Origin: Mesorhizobium sp. dw_380
GTDB lineage: Bacteria; Pseudomonadota; Alphaproteobacteria; Rhizobiales; Rhizobiaceae
Length of the DNA: 64,000 nt
Direction: 5' to 3'
NCBI RefSeq assembly: GCF_018588885.1
Contig: NZ_JAFFIW010000017.1
Coordinates: 61,881 to 125,880 of the forward strand
The position numbers were made by a program, and so were the translations under genes. Below, piece after piece: positions 33,136 to 43,741 of this stretch; the first letter of the stretch is position 1; every line of letters begins with the position of its first letter. The notes under the pieces are model-generated. The model saw nothing but the letters and a program-made list of their open reading frames with translations, did not search any database and was not told the DNA's origin.

Positions 33136-34038
33136 ATGTCGACAGACGAGGCGCGAGCAAAACTAGCCGCCATTCCGGTGCTGGCCGGCTACACCGGGCC
33201 GCTGGAACGGCTCGGCGGTCTCACCAACCTCGTCTTCAAGGCCGGCGCGTTCTGCCTGCGCATTCCGGGCAAAGGCACCGAGGAATACATCAATCGAACC
33301 AATGAAGCCGTGGCCGCGCGTGAAGCGGCAAAGGCCGGAGTCAGCCCCGAGGTGCTCTATGCGGACGCCGGCACCGGCGTGATGGTGACGCGCTTCATCG
33401 CCGGTGCTGAGACGATGTCGCCGGAGAAATTCAGGGAACGGCCGGGCAGTCCGGCCCGTGCCGGCGAGGCCTTCCGCAAGCTGCACAAATCCGGCGCGGT
33501 GTTTCCGTTCCGCTTCGAACTGTTCGCGATGATCGACGATTATCTCAAGGTGCTGTCGACCAAGGACGTCGGCCTGCCCGCCGGCTATCACGACGTGGTG
33601 CGCGAGGCCGGCAGCGTGCGCTCGGCCCTTGCCGTCCATCCGCTACCGCTCGTCGCCTGTCATTGCGATCCGCTGTGCGAAAACTTCCTCGATACGGGTG
33701 AGCGGATGTGGATCGTCGACTGGGAATATTCGGGGATGAACGACCCGCTCTGGGACCTCGGCGACCTCAGCGTGGAAGGCAAATTCGACGCTGCCCAGGA
33801 CGAGGAGATGATGCGTACCTATTTCGGCGGCGAGGCGAGGCCGGCGGAGCGAGGCCGCATGATCATCTACAAGGCGATGTGCGACCTCTTATGGACGCTG
33901 TGGGGGCTGATCCAGCTCGCCAACAACAATCCCGTCGATGATTTCCGCGCCTATGCCGACGGGAGGTTTGCTCGCTGCAAGGCGTTGATGGAGACGCCGG
34001 AGTTTTCACGGCACCTGGTCGCGATAGAGAAAGGCTAG
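33136..34038 (+). CDS. Choline/ethanolamine kinase-like phosphotransferase
   Basis: 300 residues of the LicA/choline kinase group. The nucleotide loop is LERLGGLTNLVFKAGAF with the GGLTN signature of choline kinases; the Brenner motif is LVACHCDPLCENFLDTG and the metal motif IVDWEYSGMNDPLWDLGD. The WDLGD and IQLANNNPVDDFRAYADGRF ends are also choline-kinase-like. ATG 33136 has GGGG 8 bases upstream. It is divergent from the methyltransferase gene and overlaps the EamA gene end by 4 bases. It may phosphorylate choline or a related amino alcohol for lipid or catabolic use. Confidence 0.85.
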   Translation: MSTDEARAKLAAIPVLAGYTGPLERLGGLTNLVFKAGAFCLRIPGKGTEEYINRTNEAVAAREAAKAGVSPEVLYADAGTGVMVTRFIAGAETMSPEKFRERPGSPARAGEAFRKLHKSGAVFPFRFELFAMIDDYLKVLSTKDVGLPAGYHDVVREAGSVRSALAVHPLPLVACHCDPLCENFLDTGERMWIVDWEYSGMNDPLWDLGDLSVEGKFDAAQDEEMMRTYFGGEARPAERGRMIIYKAMCDLLWTLWGLIQLANNNPVDDFRAYADGRFARCKALMETPEFSRHLVAIEKG

Positions 34039-34958
34039 TTTACACCCTTCGGCACGTTCTCGGGCGGCACCGAGGTGTCGACCACTTTCTGGCGGTGGAA
34101 GATGAACAGGCCAGCCAGAACGACGATGCCCGAGCCGATCAGGATGCGCGGGCCGGGAACGTCGCCGAAGAACACCAGCCCGAACACCACCGCCCACAGG
34201 AGCAGCGTGTAGTGCAGCGGCGCCAGCGTCGAGGCCGGTGCCAGCTTGAGCGCCCTGGTGATCATCAGATGCGCGCCGCAGGAGACGATGCCGAGCAGCA
34301 GCATGGCGCCGAAATCGAGCGCCGAGGGCGTGCGCCAGGCGCCGATGGTCAGCACGCCGCCGACCACCAGCGTGCCGATCGTCTGCCATGTCACCAGATT
34401 GGTGTCGCTGGTGCCGCGCAGCCGCCGGTTGAGGATGATGGCGAAGGCAAAGGCAAGGCTGCCGGCAAGCGCGAAGCCCGACGACAGCGAGAACGCGGCC
34501 GAGGAGGGTTTCAGCATGATAACCACGCCGCAGAAGCCGAGCAGGATCGCCACCCAGCGGCGCCAGCCGACCTTTTCGCCAAGCAGGAGGTGCGAGAGTG
34601 CGGCGACATAGATCGGCCCGGCCATGTAGAAACTCATGACATCGGCAAGCGGCAGATAGACGACCGCGGCATAGAAGAGCGCGGTGTCGAGCGTGGTCAT
34701 GATGACACGCAAGACCTGCAGCTCGAGCCGTTCCATGCGGAACAGCTTGGCGGCGCCCTGATGAGCGATCATCGGGCCGAGCACGAAGAAGGCTCCGATG
34801 GACCGGATCAGCACTACCTGGCCGACGGAGAAGCTGGCGACCAGCCACTTGCCCATCGCGTCGTTCAGCGCGAACAGGAAGTCGCCGGCCAGCATGAGCA
34901 GAATGCCGGCCAGAAGCACGTTCCTGATTGTGGAATTCTGCGCCACGGGTTGTGTCAT
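34035..34958 (-). CDS. EamA/DMT-family transporter
   Basis: 307 residues with ten hydrophobic segments in two EamA repeats; the first begins LAGILLMLAGDFLFALNDAM and the second near VTWQTIGTLVVGGVLTIGA. DMT proteins export or import small metabolites, and substrate cannot be read from sequence. It lies 106 bases downstream of the amidohydrolase gene on the same strand, so a joint transcript is likely and it may move the substrate or product of that enzyme. Confidence 0.85.
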   Translation of the reverse strand: MTQPVAQNSTIRNVLLAGILLMLAGDFLFALNDAMGKWLVASFSVGQVVLIRSIGAFFVLGPMIAHQGAAKLFRMERLELQVLRVIMTTLDTALFYAAVVYLPLADVMSFYMAGPIYVAALSHLLLGEKVGWRRWVAILLGFCGVVIMLKPSSAAFSLSSGFALAGSLAFAFAIILNRRLRGTSDTNLVTWQTIGTLVVGGVLTIGAWRTPSALDFGAMLLLGIVSCGAHLMITRALKLAPASTLAPLHYTLLLWAVVFGLVFFGDVPGPRILIGSGIVVLAGLFIFHRQKVVDTSVPPENVPKGVN

Positions 34959-35064
34959 GCCGATCCCAATTCCTCCCTTTCGTAGCTGCGTCCTAGACGG
35001 AAGCGGCCGCTTTGACGAGGAGAATCCGGGAAATCGCGGGACCAGAACCGGGAATCGGCTGGGC

Positions 35065-36345
35065 CTAACCGGCCTTGTGCCTGCGATTCACCACCGCCGG
35101 CCTGCCTGCCATGGAAAGCCTGGTATCCTGCCTTGTGCGTTCCGCCACTACCTTGCCCCTGGCGATGACGCAAATCCGTTCGGCGCGCAGGCGCAGGGCC
35201 TCGATCGGATTGCCGGCATCGAGAACCACGAGGCTGGCGCGCTTGCCGACCGCCAGGCCGAGATGGTCGAGACCCATGATCGCGGCATTGACGTTGGTGA
35301 CCATGTCGAAGCAGCGCGCCATGTCGGCCGGGCTCGACATCTGCGCGACGTGCAGGCCCATGAAGGCGACATCGAGCATGTCGGCGGTGCCCAGCGAATA
35401 CCAGGGATCGAGCACGCAGTCCTGGCCCCAGCCAACGCGGATGCCAAGCGCCTGCATCTCCTTGACCCGGGTCATGCCGCGTCGCTTCGGGAAGGTGTCG
35501 TGCCGGCCCTGCAGCATGATGTTGATCAGCGGATTGGGGATGGCCGAAACGCCGGCCTCGGCGATCAGCGGCAGAAGCTTGGAGACATAGTAATTGTCCA
35601 TCGAATGCATCGAGGTCAGGTGCGAGCCGGCCACCCTGCCCTGCAGTCCGAGGCGATCGGTCTCATAGGCCAGTTGCTCGATGTGGCGCGACAGCGGGTC
35701 GTCGGTCTCGTCGCAATGCAGGTCGACCATCAGGCCACGTTTTGCCGCGATCTCGCAGAGTTCGGTCACCGAGCGCGTGCCGTCGGCCATTGTGCGCTCG
35801 AAATGCGGAATGCCGCCGACGATTTCGACGCCCAAGTCCAGCGCCCGAATGGTGTCTTCGCGCGCCTTTGGCGAGCGGTAGAAGCCGTCCTGCGGAAAAG
35901 CCACGAGTTGCAGGTCGATGTAAGGGGCGATCGTCTTCTTGACGTCGAGCAGGGCTTCGACGGCCAGCAGCCGGTCATCGCAGACATCGACATGGGTGCG
36001 AATGGCGAGCAGGCCCATCGACACCGCCCAGTCGCAATAGGCGAGCGCCCGGTCGCGCACCGCCTCATGCGTCAAAAGCGGCTTCAGTTCGCCCCACAGC
36101 GCAATGCCTTCGAGCAGCGTGCCCGAGGCGTTGATGCGCGGAATGCCATAGGAGAGCGTGGCATCCATGTGGAAATGCGGGTCGACGAAGGGCGGCGAGA
36201 CCAGATTGCCATGGGCGTCAATTTCGGTCCGCGCGGAACCCTGCAGCATGGGCTCGATTGCCGCGATCGTCTCACCGCTGATGCCGATATCGGCAATCCC
36301 GCCATCCGGCAGCGTGCCGCCACGAACGATGAGGTCGAAATCCAT
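35065..36345 (-). CDS. CodA-like metal-dependent amidohydrolase (cytosine deaminase family)
   Basis: 426-residue amidohydrolase barrel enzyme. The first metal motif reads FVDPHFHMDATLSYG, typical of CodA (HxH near residue 59); VDLHCDETDDPLSRHIEQL and GSHLTSMHSM provide further His and acidic ligands, and VGWGQDCVLDPWYSLGTADM contains the late Asp. Likely reactions are deamination of cytosine, creatinine or another N-heterocycle. ATG 36345 gives the usual opening FDLIVRGGTLPDGG. It is divergent from the ABC exporter and upstream of an EamA transporter. Confidence 0.87.
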   Translation of the reverse strand: MDFDLIVRGGTLPDGGIADIGISGETIAAIEPMLQGSARTEIDAHGNLVSPPFVDPHFHMDATLSYGIPRINASGTLLEGIALWGELKPLLTHEAVRDRALAYCDWAVSMGLLAIRTHVDVCDDRLLAVEALLDVKKTIAPYIDLQLVAFPQDGFYRSPKAREDTIRALDLGVEIVGGIPHFERTMADGTRSVTELCEIAAKRGLMVDLHCDETDDPLSRHIEQLAYETDRLGLQGRVAGSHLTSMHSMDNYYVSKLLPLIAEAGVSAIPNPLINIMLQGRHDTFPKRRGMTRVKEMQALGIRVGWGQDCVLDPWYSLGTADMLDVAFMGLHVAQMSSPADMARCFDMVTNVNAAIMGLDHLGLAVGKRASLVVLDAGNPIEALRLRAERICVIARGKVVAERTRQDTRLSMAGRPAVVNRRHKAG

Positions 36346-36496
36346 CTGTCGTCATCCCCTTGAAGAATCAGCTTTCCATCGTGGCCCAAAAGACAGCATG
36401 CCGCAGCCGTTTCTTTCCAGAAGCCGCCAAAGGTTCCCTCCGGCCGCAACTCCCTCTATAAGCCGCCTTCGTCATCCCGGCATCAAGGATCAGCCG

Positions 36497-38251
<1,755 letters not shown>

Positions 38252-38260
38252 GGCGCCTCA

Positions 38261-38358
38261 CCCTCCCCCTTGTGGGGAGGGTCGCTGCGAAGCAGCGGGG
38301 TGGGGGCGGCGCCGACCCCCACCCGGACCTTCGGTCCGACCTCCCCACAAGGGGGAGG
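38261..38358. repeat. Palindromic repeat (family C), second copy
   Basis: CCCTCCCCCTTGTGGGGAGG then AGCGGGGTGGGGGC is mirrored by ACCCCCACCCGGACC and CCTCCCCACAAGGGGGAGG. It lies between the convergent ABC exporter and ilvD genes and could terminate both. Confidence 0.9.
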
Positions 38359-38374
38359 CAGGGGCTGCTGCTAA

Positions 38375-40219
38375 TTACTCCGGCACGTGCCTCACCGCGC
38401 CTTTGTCGGCGCTTGTCGCGAAGGCGGCGTAGGCGCGCAGCGCGGTGGTCACCTTGCGCTTGCGTTTTTCCTCGGGCTTCCAGGCGAGGGCGCCCTTGGC
38501 CGCCATCACTGCCCGGCGGCTGGCGAGTTCGGCGTCGCTGACAGCAAGGCGGATGGTGCGGTTGGGGATGTCGATCTCGATCGTGTCGCCCTCTTGCACC
38601 AGCCCGATCGTGCCGCCTTCCGCCGCCTCCGGCGAAACATGGCCGATCGACAGGCCGGACGTGCCGCCGGAGAAGCGGCCGTCGGTGACCAGCGCGCAGG
38701 CCTTGCCGAGGCCCTTCGACTTCAAATAGCTGGTCGGATAGAGCATTTCCTGCATGCCGGGGCCACCGCGCGGCCCCTCGTAGCGGATGACGACGACATC
38801 GCCGGCCTTGATCTCGTTCGACAGGATCGCCTTGACGCTGGCGTCCTGGCTTTCGAACACCCGTGCCGGCCCGGTGAATTTCAGGATGGACTCGTCGACG
38901 CCCGCCGTTTTCACGATGCAGCCATCGAGCGCCAGATTGCCCTTCAGCACGGCAAGGCCGCCATCTTTCGAGAACGGCGTCTTCGCCGAGCGGATGACAC
39001 CCGTTTCACGGTTCGTGTCGAGCTCGTCCCAGCGGCGGTCCTGGCTGAAGGCGACCTGCGTCGGCACGCCGCCAGGTGCCGCCAGGAAGAAGTCGCGGAC
39101 ATTCTGGCTGGTCGTGCGGGAGATGTCCCAATGATCGAGCGCCTCGCCGAGGCTTGATGTATGCACCGTCGGCAGGTCGCGGTTGATCAGCCCGGCTTCG
39201 TCGAGCTGGCCGAGGATCGCCATAATGCCCCCGGCGCGGTGGACATCCTCCATGTGGACGTCGGACTTGGCCGGAGCCACCTTGCAGAGCACCGGAACCC
39301 GCCGCGACAACCGGTCGATGTCCTCCATGGTGAAGTCGACTTCGCCCTCATGCGCGGCGGCCAGGATGTGCAGCACGGTGTTGGTCGAGCCGCCCATGGC
39401 GATGTCGAGTGTCATGGCGTTCTCGAAAGCGCCCTTCGAGGCGATGCGGCGCGGCAGTGCCGTCTCGTCGTCCTGCTCGTAATAGCGCTGGGCGAGATCG
39501 ACGACGAGATGGCCGGCCTCGACGAACAGTCGCTTGCGGTCGGCATGCGTCGCCAGCGTCGAACCGTTGCCCGGCAGCGAAAGCCCCAGCGCCTCGGTCA
39601 GGCAGTTCATCGAATTGGCGGTGAACATGCCCGAGCAGGAGCCGCAGGTCGGGCAGGCCGAGCGCTCGATGACCTTGACGTCCTCGTCGGAAATCTTGTC
39701 GTCGGCGGCGGCGACCATGGCATCGACCAGATCAAGCGCCTGTGTCTTGCCGGCCAGCACCACCTTGCCGGCCTCCATCGGCCCGCCGGAGACGAAGACG
39801 GTCGGGATGTTGAGGCGCAGCGAGGCCATCAGCATGCCGGGGGTGATCTTGTCGCAATTGGAGATGCAGACCATGGCGTCGGCGCAGTGCGCATTGACCA
39901 TGTATTCGACGGAATCGGCGATCAGCTCGCGCGACGGCAGCGAATAGAGCATGCCGTCATGGCCCATGGCGATGCCGTCATCGACGGCGATGGTGTTGAA
40001 CTCCTTGGCGACGCCGCCGGCCTTCTCGATCTCACGCGCGACCAGCTGGCCGAGGTCCTTCAGATGGACATGGCCCGGCACGAACTGGGTGAAGGAGTTG
40101 ACCACGGCGATGATCGGCTTGCCGAAATCACTGTCCTTCATGCCGGTGGCGCGCCAGAGGCCGCGGGCGCCGGCCATGTTGCGGCCATGGGTGGTGGTGC
40201 GGGAGCGATAGGCAGGCAT
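38375..40219 (-). CDS. ilvD: Dihydroxy-acid dehydratase
   Basis: 614-residue IlvD, the third enzyme of branched-chain amino acid synthesis, dehydrating 2,3-dihydroxy-isovalerate and -methylvalerate. CISNCDKITPGMLMASLRLN and SACPTCGSCSGMFTANSMNC contain two cluster cysteines; the first-cluster position reads NSFTQFVPGHVHLKDLG without cysteine, as in E. coli IlvD, whose cluster is an oxygen-sensitive [4Fe-4S]. Length matches E. coli IlvD (616). ATG 40219 with AGGGA 7 bases upstream starts the standard MPAYRSRTTTHGRNMAGAR; a longer reading to 40372 has no site. It is a single gene, divergent from the PhnB-like gene. Confidence 0.96.
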   Translation of the reverse strand: MPAYRSRTTTHGRNMAGARGLWRATGMKDSDFGKPIIAVVNSFTQFVPGHVHLKDLGQLVAREIEKAGGVAKEFNTIAVDDGIAMGHDGMLYSLPSRELIADSVEYMVNAHCADAMVCISNCDKITPGMLMASLRLNIPTVFVSGGPMEAGKVVLAGKTQALDLVDAMVAAADDKISDEDVKVIERSACPTCGSCSGMFTANSMNCLTEALGLSLPGNGSTLATHADRKRLFVEAGHLVVDLAQRYYEQDDETALPRRIASKGAFENAMTLDIAMGGSTNTVLHILAAAHEGEVDFTMEDIDRLSRRVPVLCKVAPAKSDVHMEDVHRAGGIMAILGQLDEAGLINRDLPTVHTSSLGEALDHWDISRTTSQNVRDFFLAAPGGVPTQVAFSQDRRWDELDTNRETGVIRSAKTPFSKDGGLAVLKGNLALDGCIVKTAGVDESILKFTGPARVFESQDASVKAILSNEIKAGDVVVIRYEGPRGGPGMQEMLYPTSYLKSKGLGKACALVTDGRFSGGTSGLSIGHVSPEAAEGGTIGLVQEGDTIEIDIPNRTIRLAVSDAELASRRAVMAAKGALAWKPEEKRKRKVTTALRAYAAFATSADKGAVRHVPE

Positions 40220-40488
40220 GTTTTTTCCCTGGTGGCTGGCCGCAGCCGAAGAAGGGCGCGGCGGCGCTGAATTCGGATCGCAGGCCTTATAGACGCCATA
40301 GCTTGGTCTGGCCACATTTTTGCGCTGCGCCAGATTCTTCCGAAAAACGAGAGCCTTCTGAAAAAATCGCATGCCCGGTGTCGGATCGCGCGGCGCGCGG
40401 CCGTCCTTGGGCAGACGGCAAGGAATGGCACCATTGTCGGAGTGAGCCGTTTCACCGCAAGAGCAAAGAGCAACCCGAGGAGCACGAC

Positions 40489-40956
40489 ATGCAAAAGATC
40501 ACTACCTGCCTGTGGTTCGACGGCCAGGCCGAGGAGGCGATGAACCACTATGTCTCCATCTTCAAGAATTCGAAGGTGCTGAGCGTTATGCGTTGGCCGA
40601 AGGGCCACGCCGATGAAGGCAAAGTGCTGATGACCACGTTCGAGCTCGACGGCGTGCCGTTCCAGGCGCTCAATGGCGGCCCGCAATTCAAGTTCAACGA
40701 GGCGATGTCGCAGTCGATCGACTGCAAGACGCAGGACGAGGTCGACTATTTCTGGGAGAAGCTCACCGAGGGCGGCGAGCCGGGCTTCTGCAGCTGGCTG
40801 AAGGACAAGTTCGGCGTTTCCTGGCAGGTCGTGCCGGAGCAATTGCCGAGGCTGCTTCTGGATCCGGACAGGGCCAAGGCCGGCCGGGTGATGTCGGCGA
40901 TGATGCAGATGGGCAAGATCGACATCGCCAAGATCGAAGCGGCTGCGAAGGGGTGA
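40489..40956 (+). CDS. PhnB-like VOC-family protein
   Basis: 155 residues of the PhnB/3-demethylubiquinone-9 methyltransferase-like VOC group, whose function is generally unknown. CLWFDGQAEEAMNHYVSIFK, FQALNGGPQFKFNEAMSQSI and YFWEKLTEGGEPGFCSWLKD are the family landmarks. GAGGAG at 40477-40482 supports ATG 40489. It is divergent from ilvD, with 269 bases between in which I see no other feature, and is followed by a strong hairpin. Confidence 0.87.
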   Translation: MQKITTCLWFDGQAEEAMNHYVSIFKNSKVLSVMRWPKGHADEGKVLMTTFELDGVPFQALNGGPQFKFNEAMSQSIDCKTQDEVDYFWEKLTEGGEPGFCSWLKDKFGVSWQVVPEQLPRLLLDPDRAKAGRVMSAMMQMGKIDIAKIEAAAKG

Positions 40957-40976
40957 GAAGCGGTCCGCGGAGCGGA

Positions 40977-41002
40977 CGAAAAGCCAATTGCTTGGCTTTT
41001 CG
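40977..41002. terminator. Hairpin after the PhnB-like gene
   Basis: Perfect 11-bp stem CGAAAAGCCAA/TTGGCTTTTCG with loop TTGC, 20 bases after the stop. The A/T-rich lower stem gives T-runs on both strands, so it could terminate in either direction. Confidence 0.65.
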
Positions 41003-41060
41003 AGCTTCGAACGCCCGGAGCCTGCGACGGGCCGGGCACATGGTCCTTGAGGTCGCCGCT

Positions 41061-41110
41061 GCCCCTCATCCGCCCTCCGGGCACCTTCTCCCCGTGAACG
41101 GGGAGAAGGA
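41061..41110. repeat. Palindromic repeat (family B), half copy
   Basis: GCCCCTCATCCGCCCTCCGG followed by CTTCTCCCCGTGAACGGGGAGAAGG, matching one arm of the element at 1303-1469. It lies just beyond the 3' end of prfC and can fold into a terminator-like stem. Confidence 0.75.
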
Positions 41111-41119
41111 AGAGGCCCC

Positions 41120-42712
41120 CTACGCCGCCTTGTCGCGGACCTGATAGTCCTTGATGGTGGCGAAGCGGATCGCTTTCCAGCGTTCGGCTTCATAGTTGAG
41201 CGAGAAGGCGTGCTGGGCGAGGAACACCGGATCGTTGTCGAGATCCCTGGCGATGTCGCCGCGATGCGCTTCGATGAAGCGGAGCACCTCGGCCTTGTCG
41301 TCGGCCGATATCCAGCGGCAGACCGAAAAGCGCGACATTTCGAATTCGACCGGCAGCGTGTATTCGAAGTTCAGCCGCTCCTTCAACACGTCGAGCTGCA
41401 GCGCGCCGACGACGCCGACGATGGCGGGTGAACCGTCCTCGGGCGAGAACAGCTGCACGACACCCTCCTCGGCCATCTGGTGCAGCGCTTCCTTGAGCTT
41501 CTTGGCTTTCATCGCATCGCCGAGGCGCACGCGGCGCAGGATTTCCGGCGCGAAATTTGGCACGCCACGGAACAGGATCTCCTCGCCTTCGGTCAGCGTG
41601 TCGCCGATGCGCAGCGTGCCATGGTTGGGAATGCCGACAACGTCGCCGGCAAACGCCTCGTCGGCGGTGACGCGGGTGCGGGCGAAGAAGAATTGCGGCG
41701 CCGACAGGCTCATCGGTTTGCCGGTGCGCACCAACTTGGCCTTCATGCCCCGCTCGAGCTTGCCCGAGCAGACGCGCACGAAAGCGATGCGGTCGCGGTG
41801 GTTGGGGTCCATGTTGGCCTGGATCTTGAAGACGAAGGACGTCATCTTATCCTCGGTCGCCTCGATCGTGCGGGTGTCGGCCTCCTGCGCGCGCGGCGGC
41901 GGGCCAAAGGCGCCAAGCGCCTCAATCAGGTCGCGCACTCCATAGTTGCGCAGCGCCGAGCCGAAATAGACCGGCGTCAGATGGCCCTCGCGAAAAGCGT
42001 CGATGTCGAGCGGGCGGCAGGCTTCTCGCGCGAGCTCCAGTTCCTCGATGAACGCTTCGCGCTCGTTCTCCGGCAGCAGCCCGGCGACGCGGTTGGAATC
42101 GGGACCGTGGACGGGCGTGCGTTCCTTCTCGTCGTCGCCCTTGCGCACCGCGTTCAGCGCCAGGTGGTAGGTGCCGGAAAAATTTTTGCCACGGCCGATC
42201 GGCCAGGTGATGGGTGCCGTGTCCAGCGCCAGCTTCTGCTCGATCTCGTCGAGGATCTCGAAGGGATCGCGGCTCTCGCGGTCCATCTTGTTGACGAAGG
42301 TGATGATCGGGATGTCGCGCAGCCGGCAGACCTCGAACAGCTTGAGCGTGCGTGGCTCGATGCCCTTGGCGGCGTCGATGACCATGACGGCCGAGTCGAC
42401 CGCCGACAGCGTGCGGTAGGTGTCGTCGGCGAAATCCTCGTGGCCGGGCGTGTCCAGGAGGTTGAAGACATTGTCCTCATATTCGAAGGTCATCACCGAG
42501 GTGACGACCGAAATGCCGCGCTCGCGCTCGATCTTCATCCAGTCGGACCGGGTCTGGATGCGGTCCTTCTTGGCCTTGACCTCGCCGGCAAGCTGAATGG
42601 CGCCGCCGAACAGCAGCAGCTTTTCAGTGAGCGTCGTCTTGCCGGCGTCAGGATGGGCGATGATCGCGAAGGTGCGGCGGCGCGCCACTTCCTCTGGTAT
42701 TGCTTCGGGCAT
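41120..42712 (-). CDS. prfC: Peptide chain release factor 3
   Basis: 530-residue translational GTPase that recycles RF1/RF2 from the ribosome after peptide release. G1 is AHPDAGKTTLTEKLLLFGG, G3 DTPGHEDFADDTYRTLSA and G4 FVNKMDRESRDPFEILDEIE; the SVVTSVMTFEY switch I region is also intact. Length equals the usual 525-535. It is a single gene between two hairpins. Confidence 0.96.
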   Translation of the reverse strand: MPEAIPEEVARRRTFAIIAHPDAGKTTLTEKLLLFGGAIQLAGEVKAKKDRIQTRSDWMKIERERGISVVTSVMTFEYEDNVFNLLDTPGHEDFADDTYRTLSAVDSAVMVIDAAKGIEPRTLKLFEVCRLRDIPIITFVNKMDRESRDPFEILDEIEQKLALDTAPITWPIGRGKNFSGTYHLALNAVRKGDDEKERTPVHGPDSNRVAGLLPENEREAFIEELELAREACRPLDIDAFREGHLTPVYFGSALRNYGVRDLIEALGAFGPPPRAQEADTRTIEATEDKMTSFVFKIQANMDPNHRDRIAFVRVCSGKLERGMKAKLVRTGKPMSLSAPQFFFARTRVTADEAFAGDVVGIPNHGTLRIGDTLTEGEEILFRGVPNFAPEILRRVRLGDAMKAKKLKEALHQMAEEGVVQLFSPEDGSPAIVGVVGALQLDVLKERLNFEYTLPVEFEMSRFSVCRWISADDKAEVLRFIEAHRGDIARDLDNDPVFLAQHAFSLNYEAERWKAIRFATIKDYQVRDKAA

Positions 42713-42774
42713 TCTCTGGGATTTCCGTGTGACAGGCCGGGCTTCTAGCAGCGCAGTGCCGGGCTGTCGACCTG

Positions 42775-42798
42775 TCCGGCGGCACGGAAGCCGCCGGA
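42775..42798. terminator. Hairpin after the haloalkane dehalogenase gene
   Basis: Perfect 9-bp stem TCCGGCGGC/GCCGCCGGA with a 6-base loop, 14 bases beyond the dehalogenase stop on the minus strand. No T-run is seen. Confidence 0.5.
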
Positions 42799-42811
42799 AG
42801 CCCTGCTTGCA

Positions 42812-43741
42812 TCAGGCCAATTCGGCCGCGCGGCTCGCCTGAACGACCTCAGGGAGCCAATCGGCAATGGCGTTGCCTATCGCATCGGCATGATCCTCCT
42901 GCAGATAGTGCGCGCCGCGTCCGAGATTGGTGAACCGGCAGTTCTTCAGCCCGGCCGCGAATTCTTTTGCGGCCTGCGGCGCAATCAAGGCGCCGGGATC
43001 ACCCGCAAACAGCAGTTTCGGATAGGTGGAGAGCCGAAGTGCGCGATGGTCGTGTTCGCTGATGGCGGCAACGTCGGCGGGCTGGCCCTCGATGGGCAAT
43101 TCCCGGGGGAGGCGCAGCACCGGCTTGCGCGATTGCGGCGTCGGGAACGGCGCCCGGTAGGCGGCCATCTCCTCATCGCTCAGTGTACGCAGCACCGAGG
43201 CCGGCAGCACTTTTTCGACGAAGACGTTGTCGTCCAGGGCCAGCTTCTCGCCGACGCCAGGCGTGCGCAGCGCCTTGAACAATTCGCGGGCTTGCGGGCG
43301 CTGGTGAAAATCCTCCCAGCGCTCGAAGGGGCGGATGAACTCCATGAAGGCAAGGCCGAGCACGCGTTGCGGCCGCCGCGCCGCGAGATGGAAGGCCAGG
43401 GCCGTGCCCCAATCCTGCGCAACCAGCACCAAATCCCTGATGTCGAGTGCATCGAGGAAGGCGTCGAGATAGCGGACATGGTCGAAGAAGCGATAATCGA
43501 TATCGGGCTTGCCGGACTGGCCGTAGCCGACCAGGTCGGGCGCGATGCAGCGGCCGAGCGGCGCGACATGCGGGATGATGTTGCGCCAGATATGGGACGA
43601 AGTCGGATTGCCATGCAGGAACAGCACGGTCGGGCCGGACGTTCCTGCCTCGACATAGGACATGGTGCAATCGAGCACGGCGACCTGTGAACGTCTCGGT
43701 ACGGTGGCGCCAGCTTGAGACATATCGGTTTTCGAACTCAT
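42812..43741 (-). CDS. dhaA: Haloalkane dehalogenase
   Basis: 309-residue alpha/beta hydrolase that cleaves carbon-halogen bonds of haloalkanes, giving alcohol and halide. Nucleophile Asp110 is in LVAQDWGTALAF with halide-binding Trp111; the second halide ligand Asn45 is in FLHGNPTSSHIWRN; the acid is Glu134 (FMEFIRPFERWEDF) and the base His278. Asn45 and Glu134 place it in subfamily II with DhaA, DbjA and DmlA, the last from M. loti and, as I recall, the same length. Its start overlaps the TetR stop by 4 bases, so the pair is an operon driven from the palindromic site at 44344. Confidence 0.92.
   Translation of the reverse strand: MSSKTDMSQAGATVPRRSQVAVLDCTMSYVEAGTSGPTVLFLHGNPTSSHIWRNIIPHVAPLGRCIAPDLVGYGQSGKPDIDYRFFDHVRYLDAFLDALDIRDLVLVAQDWGTALAFHLAARRPQRVLGLAFMEFIRPFERWEDFHQRPQARELFKALRTPGVGEKLALDDNVFVEKVLPASVLRTLSDEEMAAYRAPFPTPQSRKPVLRLPRELPIEGQPADVAAISEHDHRALRLSTYPKLLFAGDPGALIAPQAAKEFAAGLKNCRFTNLGRGAHYLQEDHADAIGNAIADWLPEVVQASRAAELA

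Noticed and set aside
29070..34038. Aminoglycoside resistance phosphotransferases
   Set aside because: The GGLTN/GGLSN loops, WDLGD-type C-termini and metabolic neighbours favour choline-type kinases.
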